A DNA stretch of 16,446 nucleotides from NCBI GenBank assembly GCA_964427955.1, contig CAYRWY010000089.1, positions 1 through 16,446 on the forward strand. The letters are read 5' to 3'. The notes under the pieces are model-generated. The model worked only from the letters and a program-made list of their open reading frames with translations. It did no database searches and was not told where the DNA came from. Positions within the stretch are counted from its first letter, which is position 1. Each line of letters starts with the position of its first letter. This DNA is from JACRBK01 sp964427955 (lineage in GTDB: Bacteria > Chloroflexota > Anaerolineae > Aggregatilineales > Aggregatilineaceae). Made by a program: the position numbers and the translations under genes. This document shows, piece by piece, positions 1 to 5,795 of the stretch.

Positions 1-1
1 G

Positions 2-223
2 CACGAGCGCGATGGCCGCCGCCTTATGCCCGCCGAGCTGGAAATCGCGCCGGACGTGCACGAGACGATCCCGCCGACCGAGGAAGAGGTCCGGCTGCTG
101 CGCGAGGAGATCGATCCGCTGGGCGTGCGCCGGTTAGAGACACTGGCAGGCACGGCCCGCCGCGATCACCTGCGGCAGATTCTCATTCAAGAAGGGGTGC
201 TGGACCCTGACGAACTCCAGTAG
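2..223 (+). CDS. C-terminal part of an unrecognised protein (5' end outside the window)
   Basis: The frame is open from base 2 and ends in TAG at 221-223. An ATG lies at 26, but no Shine-Dalgarno sequence precedes it, so this is more likely the tail of a longer gene entering from the left than a 65-residue protein. The visible part is charged and mostly helical in composition, rich in Glu, Arg and Leu (for example EEEVRLLREEIDPLGVRR), and ends GVLDPDELQ. It has no Cys pairs, membrane segment or motif that I recognise, and no function can be assigned. An intrinsic terminator follows about 17 bases after the stop, so this is the last gene of its transcript and converges on the histidine kinase. 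Confidence 0.55.
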   Translation, partial: HERDGRRLMPAELEIAPDVHETIPPTEEEVRLLREEIDPLGVRRLETLAGTARRDHLRQILIQEGVLDPDELQ

Positions 224-240
224 GACTTTCGGCAAAAACG

Positions 241-275
241 AAGGGGCGAGATGATACCTCGCCCCTTTTTTGTTT
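241..275. terminator. Intrinsic terminator between convergent genes
   Basis: A 10-bp perfect stem (AAGGGGCGAG at 241-250 with CTCGCCCCTT at 258-267) encloses a 7-base loop and runs into a T-rich tail (264-275) on the + strand. On the - strand the stem is followed by CGTTTTTGCC, a weaker U tract. It can therefore stop the left-hand gene and probably also the histidine kinase coming from the right. Confidence 0.85.
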
Positions 276-288
276 AGAATGACCGCTC

Positions 289-1500
289 TCACGCTTTGGG
301 AGCCGTCACCGGCAGCAGCACCTTGAAGGCACTGCCAGGGAGAGTCTGCTCGCTGTAGCCTGAACTCTCCACCCACACCATGCCGCCGTGGGCCTCGACC
401 GCCCCCTTGACCAGGGCCAGTCCCAGCCCGGGGCCGCCGCCTTTGAAAGACGTCTTGCCCGACGAATGCAGCGCGACCTCGCCGATCTGGTAGAACTTTT
501 CGAAGATAGCTTTATGGTGTTTGGGTTCGATGCCGATGCCGGTATCCTGGACGACGACGGCCACCGACGGTCCCATGTCTTCGACGTCGGTCAGCCAGTA
601 TGTCACCGTGATGGTGCCACCGTCCGGGGTATATTTGATGGCGTTCGTGTAAAGCTGATAGAAGATCTTGTAGATCAGATTGGGATCGCCTTCGATGTAC
701 GGCACTTCCCCGATCTGCCGGATATACAGGGTCAGCTTGCGCTCGGCCAGCACCGCGGCAAACTGGTTGCGAAGCTCCGCCAGCACACTTTGGAGCAGGA
801 CCGGCACGCGCGAGACTTGCAGAGCCTCGGTGTCGATCTTGGAGATATCCAGCATCCCGTTCACCACCTCGTGCAGACGGGTCGCACCGTGCATGATACC
901 TTCGACGATTTCGCTCAGAGTCCCATCCGTCTTGATGTGCGGGTTGTTGCGCAGCACATCCGCGTAACCCTGAATCACGGTGAGCGGCGTGCGCAGTTCG
1001 TGGGCGGCGATGCTGATGAAATCCAGCTTCGTTTTGTCGAGCCGGGCCAGAGTCTGGTAGGCTTCACGCAGGTCGTCCAGGGCGGTCTGGTCATTGGAGC
1101 GCAGCCGGTCGAAGGTGGTGCGAACCATGCGCCAGGCCAGGTTGGGACTATGGGCCATGAGATGCTCGAACACGTCCCGATCAAATTCGAGCACGGTGGT
1201 TTCCCGGACGGCCCGCACGTTCGCCGAGCGCGGCGCGTCCTGGATCAGGGCCATCTCGCCGAAGAAATCGCCGATCAAGCTGTGCCGCAGCACGCGCTCT
1301 TCGTCCCCATGCAGGTGCTTGGTGATCGCGACCTCACCCTGGACGATCAGGTAAAACACGTACTCGTAGGCCCCCTCCTTGCAGATCAGGGTGCCAACCG
1401 GGTAAGTCTTGACCCGCACCAGCCCGACGAGTTCCTGCAAAGCCGTCGCATCGACGTCGGGAAAAGCCTCGCGCAGTTTGCCCAATACGTCTACATCCAT
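289..1500 (-). CDS. Soluble sensor histidine kinase with N-terminal cNMP-binding-type domain
   Basis: This 403-residue protein has no membrane segment. Residues about 5-125 form a cyclic-nucleotide-binding/CRP-type beta-barrel; the phosphate-binding-cassette-like stretch is GDFFGEMALIQDAPRSA at 78-93. A helical linker (130-160) leads to the HisKA dimerisation domain, where the H-box AAHELRTP places the phospho-accepting His at 167. The HATPase_c domain has an N box around Asn286 (NAIKY), a G1 box DTGIGI at 319-324, an F box FEKFYQ, and a G2 box KGGGPGLGLAL near 353-362. All catalytic motifs are intact, so it should autophosphorylate. No response regulator is adjacent, so it is an orphan kinase. 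A GTG at 1560 would give 20 more residues, but GAGGAGG lies 6 bases before the ATG at 1500 and decides the start. The ligand of the sensor domain (cAMP, c-di-GMP or none) cannot be told from sequence. Confidence 0.93.
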   Translation of the reverse strand: MDVDVLGKLREAFPDVDATALQELVGLVRVKTYPVGTLICKEGAYEYVFYLIVQGEVAITKHLHGDEERVLRHSLIGDFFGEMALIQDAPRSANVRAVRETTVLEFDRDVFEHLMAHSPNLAWRMVRTTFDRLRSNDQTALDDLREAYQTLARLDKTKLDFISIAAHELRTPLTVIQGYADVLRNNPHIKTDGTLSEIVEGIMHGATRLHEVVNGMLDISKIDTEALQVSRVPVLLQSVLAELRNQFAAVLAERKLTLYIRQIGEVPYIEGDPNLIYKIFYQLYTNAIKYTPDGGTITVTYWLTDVEDMGPSVAVVVQDTGIGIEPKHHKAIFEKFYQIGEVALHSSGKTSFKGGGPGLGLALVKGAVEAHGGMVWVESSGYSEQTLPGSAFKVLLPVTAPKA

Positions 1501-1594
1501 GCGCGCCTCCTCAAGGTGACTGATATGCTCACGCAGTGTAGCACACTTGGCCAATCTCACCTAGCCAACCGATTCCTTACCCCAATATAAGACA

Positions 1595-1615
1595 GGGCCA
1601 ACCTTGAGTTGACCC
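1595..1615 (-). terminator. Possible weak terminator or stem-loop after transketolase
   Basis: An 8-bp stem (1595-1602 with 1608-1615, one G-U pair in the RNA) has a 5-base loop and lies 33 bases past the transketolase stop. On the - strand it is followed by TGTCTTATATT, which is U-rich but not a clean U tract. It may terminate or process the tkt transcript before the histidine kinase. Confidence 0.4.
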
Positions 1616-1647
1616 TGACCTTAATCTGTCACTTCCAAACGAACCGT

Positions 1648-3645
1648 CTAGGCCCGTCCCAGCAGGGCTAACGCGTGCCGCACCATGTGTTCAGGAGTCA
1701 GGCCAAACTGCTGGTAGATCTGCTGGTAAGGCGCCGATGCACCAAAGTGATCGATGCCCATCACCACGCCCTGCGAGCCGACCCATTTCTGCCAGCCGGT
1801 GGTCACCCCGGCTTCGATGGCGATGCGCGCCGTCACGCTGGGCGGCAGTACGCTGTCCTGATAGGCCTGCGGCTGCTGCGCGAAGCGTTCCCACGAGGGC
1901 ATACTGACGATGCGCGCCGACACGCCCTGCGCGGCCAGGAGCTTCTGCGCTTCCAGGGCAATGGCGACTTCGGACCCGGTGCCGATCAGAATGAGATCGA
2001 CTTTGTTTTCGGGAGCGCACGCCACCACGTAGGCTCCGCGCTCCACGCCTTCGGCCACGCCGCACGCCGGATCGATCACCGGCACGTTCTGGCGGGTCAG
2101 CAGCAGCACGGTGGGACGCTGGCGATTGTGGATGGCGCAGCGCCACGCTGCCGCGGTCTCGTTGGGGTCCGCCGGGCGGAAGACTTCCAGATTCGGGATC
2201 AGGCGCAGCGACATGATGTGCTCGATGGGCTGATGGGTCGGGCCATCTTCGCCCAGGCCAATGCTGTCATGCGAGAAGATGAAGACCGTCGGATAGTGGC
2301 TGAGCGCCGCCAGCCGGATCGATCCGCGCATGTAGTCTGAAAAGACAAGGAAGGTCGCGCAGTAGGGCATCAGACCGCCGTGCACGGCCATGCCGTTCAC
2401 GATCCCGCCCATGCCGTGCTCGCGCACGCCGAAATGGTAGTTGCGACCATCGCGCTCCCCGGCCTGGAAATAAGGTGCATTCTTGAGCGCGGTCTTGTTC
2501 GACGGTTCGAGGTCCGCCGATCCCCCTACCAGGCCCGGCAGGTACGGCGCGATCTTGTTCAGCACTTCGCCTGACACGTTGCGCGTGGCCGCGGGCTTGT
2601 CTTTGTAGACCGGAATATCGCGATCCCAGCCCTGCGGCAGTTCGCCCGACACCATCTGTTTCCAGTTATCAGCCGGGCCGGGGTTCGCCGCCGCCCAGCG
2701 ATTCCAGCGCGCCTGCCACTCCGCCTGGGCAGCCTGGCCGCGCTGCACCGCCTGGCGGAAGAAGGCCAGCACGTCGTCGGGCACGTAGAATTTCGGTTCC
2801 TGGGGCCAGCCAAGGTTTTCTTTGGTCAGGCGGACTTCTTCTTCACCCAGCGGCTCGCCGTGCGCTTTGGACGTCCCGGCTTTGTTCGGGCTGCCGTAGC
2901 CGATGGTGGTCGTCACCATGATCAGCGACGGGTGCACGGTGTCGGCCTGGGCCTGGCGGATAGCAGCATCAATCGCGTCCAGGTCGTTGCCGTCGGTCAC
3001 GCGGAGCACCTGCCAGCCGTAGGCTTCGAAGCGCTTGCCGACGTCTTCGGTGAAGGCGATGCTGGTGCTGCCTTCAATCGAAATACCGTTGTTGTCGTAC
3101 AGGTAGATCAGCTTGCCGAGCTTGAGATGTCCGGCCAGGGAGGCGGCTTCGGAAGCCACGCCTTCCATCAGGTCCCCATCGCTGACGATGGCATAAGTGT
3201 AGTGATTGACGATCTGATCAGACGACGTGTTGAACAGCGAGGCGAGATACTGTTCGGCAATCGCCATACCCACGCCGTTGGTAAAGCCCTGCCCCAGCGG
3301 GCCGGTCGTGACCTCGACGCCGGGCGTCAGGCCGTATTCCGGATGGCCAGGGGTCAGGCTGCCCCACTGCCGGAACTGCTGAAGCTGTTCCAGCGGCAGA
3401 TCGTACCCATGCAAATACAGCAAGGCGTAGAGCAGCATCGACCCGTGCCCCGCCGACAGGACAAACCGGTCGCGGTCCATCCATTGAGGATCGCGGGGAT
3501 TGAACTTCAGGAAACGAGTCCATACCACGTAGGCCATCGGCGCCGCCCCCAGGGGCAGGCCAGGATGTCCCGAATTAGCCTTCTGCACGCCATCGACGGC
3601 CAGCATCCGGATTGTGTTGATGCACTTCTGCTCGAATTCAGTCAT
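1648..3645 (-). CDS. tkt: Transketolase
   Basis: Thiamine-diphosphate enzyme of the non-oxidative pentose phosphate pathway. It transfers two-carbon ketol units between sugar phosphates such as xylulose-5-P and ribose-5-P. The length, 665 residues, matches the usual 660-670. The active-site set known from E. coli TktA is present: His27 (SGHPG), His67 (SAGHGS), His101, the ThDP/Mg motif SDGDLMEG (155-162, with Asp156 and Glu161), Asn186 (YDNNGISIEG), His262, Arg355, Ser382, the catalytic Glu409 in FGVREHG, His471 (THQPIEH) and Arg518. Three domains are therefore complete: PP, Pyr and C-terminal. GGAAGGA sits just before the ATG at 3645. The gene stands alone, divergent from the TIR gene; no transaldolase or rpe is adjacent. 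Confidence 0.97.
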   Translation of the reverse strand: MTEFEQKCINTIRMLAVDGVQKANSGHPGLPLGAAPMAYVVWTRFLKFNPRDPQWMDRDRFVLSAGHGSMLLYALLYLHGYDLPLEQLQQFRQWGSLTPGHPEYGLTPGVEVTTGPLGQGFTNGVGMAIAEQYLASLFNTSSDQIVNHYTYAIVSDGDLMEGVASEAASLAGHLKLGKLIYLYDNNGISIEGSTSIAFTEDVGKRFEAYGWQVLRVTDGNDLDAIDAAIRQAQADTVHPSLIMVTTTIGYGSPNKAGTSKAHGEPLGEEEVRLTKENLGWPQEPKFYVPDDVLAFFRQAVQRGQAAQAEWQARWNRWAAANPGPADNWKQMVSGELPQGWDRDIPVYKDKPAATRNVSGEVLNKIAPYLPGLVGGSADLEPSNKTALKNAPYFQAGERDGRNYHFGVREHGMGGIVNGMAVHGGLMPYCATFLVFSDYMRGSIRLAALSHYPTVFIFSHDSIGLGEDGPTHQPIEHIMSLRLIPNLEVFRPADPNETAAAWRCAIHNRQRPTVLLLTRQNVPVIDPACGVAEGVERGAYVVACAPENKVDLILIGTGSEVAIALEAQKLLAAQGVSARIVSMPSWERFAQQPQAYQDSVLPPSVTARIAIEAGVTTGWQKWVGSQGVVMGIDHFGASAPYQQIYQQFGLTPEHMVRHALALLGRA

Positions 3646-3695
3646 AAGTTCCTTCCAGCCTGGTAAAAGAGATCGCGCACAAATCGCGTTGATGT

Positions 3696-3727
3696 GTTAA
3701 GCTATCCACCAGATGGATAACCCTAAC
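3696..3727. promoter_or_regulatory. Dyad in the divergent tkt / TIR-gene intergenic region
   Basis: An inverted repeat TATCCA (3703-3708) / TGGATA (3714-3719) with a 5-base spacer is flanked by GTTA (3696-3699) and TAAC (3724-3727), giving an interrupted dyad of about 32 bp centred near 3711. It lies in the 105-bp gap shared by two divergent genes and has no U tract on either strand, so a protein-binding site is likelier than a terminator. No clean -35/-10 pair could be assigned to either gene here. This is inference from symmetry only. Confidence 0.35.
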
Positions 3728-3750
3728 GACAGAACAACCGGTTTAACCCT

Positions 3751-4398
3751 ATGAGTGACGAACTAGACCAACTGCACGACGAACATGAAGGGGACGACGA
3801 TCCCATCGAAGCGTACTGCATGACCTGCAAGCAGACCACGACGATGGAGAACCCCGAACCGATCTGGACCCGGCGCGGCGCGCCCGGCACACGCGGTACC
3901 TGCTCGGTATGCGGCACCGTTGTCTTTCGCATGGGCCACACGCCCGCCCACGCGGCCTTGAAGCGCCCCGAACCCGTCAAGATGATCGAGACGCCTCACG
4001 GCAAAGTCAGCCGCAAAGTGCCTTCAGCCGTCACGTACATCAATTATAGCGTGCCGGACGCCGAGTTCGCTGAAATCCTGGCCGAAGATCTGAATCGGAT
4101 CGGAATCCAGACCTGGCTCACCAGCAGCGAAGTCGATAATGTGAACTGGGCCACCGGCGTACACCCGGCCCTGGTCGAGTGCAAGAACATGATCGTGGTC
4201 CTGACGCCGCTCGCCATCCGGGCGACCAACGTACTCGAGGCGCTCAAGTTCTTCATCGACCACCGCAAGCCGATTATCGTAGCCGAGCTGCACCCGACCG
4301 ATCTGCCCGACGATCTGCGCCGCAAGCCGCGTTTCGACTTTTCGGGCGACGACTACAAACAAAAATTCCGCGAACTGGTGCAGGCCCTCAACGGCTGA
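3751..4398 (+). CDS. Zinc-ribbon (DUF5679-like) plus TIR-domain protein
   Basis: A 215-residue soluble protein in two parts. After a very acidic start (residues 1-19), residues 20-63 form a small zinc ribbon with two CxxC pairs (Cys23/Cys26 and Cys51/Cys54). The pattern YCMTCK...RGTCSVCGTVVFRMG resembles DUF5679 domains. Residues about 92-213 look like a bacterial TIR fold: the strand VTYINYSVPD corresponds to the usual FISYS.xD start, followed by a helix, then GIQTWL, then NMIVVLTPLAIRATNVLEAL, then KPIIVAEL and DLPDDLRR. Glu163 in NVLEAL falls where the catalytic Glu of NAD-cleaving TIR domains sits. Whether it cleaves NAD or only mediates protein contacts is unknown. No good Shine-Dalgarno precedes the ATG, which is unlike most neighbours. 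It is transcribed alone, divergent from tkt and convergent with the prenyl synthase. No defence partner is adjacent. Confidence 0.8.
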   Translation: MSDELDQLHDEHEGDDDPIEAYCMTCKQTTTMENPEPIWTRRGAPGTRGTCSVCGTVVFRMGHTPAHAALKRPEPVKMIETPHGKVSRKVPSAVTYINYSVPDAEFAEILAEDLNRIGIQTWLTSSEVDNVNWATGVHPALVECKNMIVVLTPLAIRATNVLEALKFFIDHRKPIIVAELHPTDLPDDLRRKPRFDFSGDDYKQKFRELVQALNG

Positions 4399-4416
4399 AC
4401 TTATCCAAACAGGTCT

Positions 4417-4444
4417 GTAGGGGCGATTCATGAATCGCCCCTAC
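4417..4444. repeat. Perfect 28-bp palindrome, likely interspersed repeat and bidirectional terminator
   Basis: The 28 bases from 4417 to 4444 are their own reverse complement. The left arm is GTAGGGGCGATTCA and the right arm mirrors it with no spacer. The element sits exactly between two convergent stop codons (4398 and 4452). No U tract follows on either strand, so it is not a classic rho-independent terminator, though such a strong stem could block read-through. The shape (GTAGGGGCG...CGCCCCTAC) is that of short palindromes scattered between genes in many bacterial genomes; only one copy is in this window. Confidence 0.6.
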
Positions 4445-4451
4445 GGGAAAC

Positions 4452-5495
4452 TTAGTAAGCCCGCTGGACCAGAAAGGCCGCAAACTGCCGGATAGCAGCC
4501 TGAGTCTCGTTGTTGATCCCGGTCGCAGCCAGGTGCCGCAGTGCTGTGTCGTAATATTCCCGCGCGATCTGGTCGGTTTGTGACGCGGCGCCGACGCGAT
4601 CCAGGATGGCCAGCACCGCCTGAATATCGTCCTCGGACAGCACCGCCTGCGCATACAGACGGCGCAGGGTGGCGCGGTCGGCTTCCCCGGCAAGCTCAAA
4701 TCCGGCCAGGATGGGATACGCCTTCTTCTTCTCCCGAATATCACTGGTCGCCGATTTGCCGGTCGTCGCTTCGTCGCCCCACACTCCCAGATAGTCGTCG
4801 CGAATCTGGAAGGCCACGCCCAGGTGGCGGGCAAACTGGGCATAGCCCTGAATCACTGCCTCGTCGTCGGTACTCAGCACCGCGCCGATGAAAGCAGCGG
4901 CCTCGATCAGCGTGCCCGACTTGTGACTGACCATCGTCACGTACTCCGCGGTCGTGACCGTCTCGCGAGTCTCGAAATCGATGTCGAGAATCTGCCCCTC
5001 GGCGGTCCACAAGCAAGCTTGCGACAGGGACTCAAATACGCGCGCGACTTTATCCGGCGGAGTGCCAGCCTTCAGCAGCCGGACGCTGGCCAGATTGCCC
5101 AGCGCAAACAGCGCATCCCCCGCATTGATCGCCTGCACCGTTCCCCAGTGCGTCCAGACCGCGGGACGGTGGCGCCGTTCGACTGACTGGTCCATCACGT
5201 CGTCATGAACCAGGGTGAAGTTGTGAATGAATTCCAGCGCCGCCCCGGCAGGAAGCGTCTGGCGGTAGCTCCCGCTGATGGCCTGAGCCACCAACGCCAT
5301 CAACACCGGGCGGATTTTTTTGCCGGACACTTTTTTGCTCAGAGCCGCCTGATCCGGCCCCAAGTCCCAGCCAAACTGGTAATCTACGATCTCCCATAGA
5401 ATCGGAGCAACTCCGCGCTGCTCGCGCCGCGCCGCCCGCATTTCGGACTCAATCTCCGTCCCGATCGTTCCCAAAAGAGTCTCAAACAACGCCAT
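4452..5495 (-). CDS. Polyprenyl diphosphate synthase (geranylgeranyl/farnesyl type)
   Basis: A trans-isoprenyl diphosphate synthase that condenses isopentenyl diphosphate onto an allylic diphosphate, feeding quinone, carotenoid or undecaprenyl-type lipids. It has 347 residues from the chosen start. The first aspartate-rich motif is HDDVMDQSVERRHRP (DDxxD followed by RR), the second is FQIRDDYLGVWGD, and the lysine region is HKSGTLIEAA; GKKIRP near the N-terminus is the IPP-binding lysine/arginine patch. All are intact. The product chain length cannot be read with certainty. A TTG at 5519 would add eight residues. I prefer ATG 5495, where AGGAGA lies about 11 bases upstream; that spacing is loose, so the start is not settled. 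No other isoprenoid gene adjoins. Confidence 0.92.
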   Translation of the reverse strand: MALFETLLGTIGTEIESEMRAARREQRGVAPILWEIVDYQFGWDLGPDQAALSKKVSGKKIRPVLMALVAQAISGSYRQTLPAGAALEFIHNFTLVHDDVMDQSVERRHRPAVWTHWGTVQAINAGDALFALGNLASVRLLKAGTPPDKVARVFESLSQACLWTAEGQILDIDFETRETVTTAEYVTMVSHKSGTLIEAAAFIGAVLSTDDEAVIQGYAQFARHLGVAFQIRDDYLGVWGDEATTGKSATSDIREKKKAYPILAGFELAGEADRATLRRLYAQAVLSEDDIQAVLAILDRVGAASQTDQIAREYYDTALRHLAATGINNETQAAIRQFAAFLVQRAY

Positions 5496-5534
5496 CTCGC
5501 TCTGTTTCTCCTGCCACAAACCACTAAGCTGAAC

Positions 5535-5543
5535 ATTCTAACA
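5535..5543 (-). promoter_or_regulatory. Extended -10 promoter for the prenyl synthase
   Basis: Read on the - strand, TGT-TAGAAT forms an extended -10 element (TGn plus five of six matches to TATAAT). The transcription start would fall near 5528, about 33 bases before the preferred ATG at 5495. No convincing -35 element is seen, which is typical of extended -10 promoters. Confidence 0.4.
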
Positions 5544-5726
5544 CGCGACTCCCAGCTATGCACCTGTTTACGGCATACAAAAAACCAGGCCGGGAACTGG
5601 GTAGTAGGGCAGCGGTGCAGCAGAACTTTTGGCAGTAGTACCGGAACACTGTCAGAACAGCCGCACCGGGCAGTACACACCGTGCAAGAACGCAAAAACA
5701 TAACGCTAATCACTGCCTTTCAGCAC

Positions 5727-5755
5727 TTGGTCGGCTGAGCGAGGAACCCTATACT
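5727..5755 (+). promoter_or_regulatory. Sigma70-type promoter of the propeller kinase gene
   Basis: TTGGTC (5727-5732), a 17-bp spacer and TATACT (5750-5755) match a housekeeping promoter, with the start of transcription near 5762. A perfect 10-bp palindrome, ATACCGGTAT (5763-5772), overlaps the expected start and could be an operator. The rest of the roughly 300-bp gap from 5496 shows only the - strand extended -10 element and no gene that I can support. Confidence 0.5.
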
Positions 5756-5795
5756 GAAAATTATACCGGTATCACACGACACACCAGGGGGCACG

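Noticed and set aside
388..1590. 400-codon + strand frame opposite the histidine kinase
   Set aside because: The - strand frame carries all the kinase boxes. The + frame is an antisense artefact of GC-rich third positions.
3751..4398. A TIR-based anti-phage defence island
   Set aside because: The neighbours are transketolase and a prenyl synthase. There is no nucleotide cyclase, NTPase, Argonaute or mobile element, so only the single gene is notable.
5573..5606. Short stem plus six T on the - strand as a terminator
   Set aside because: The stem is only about 4 bp and there is no supported gene upstream of it on that strand.
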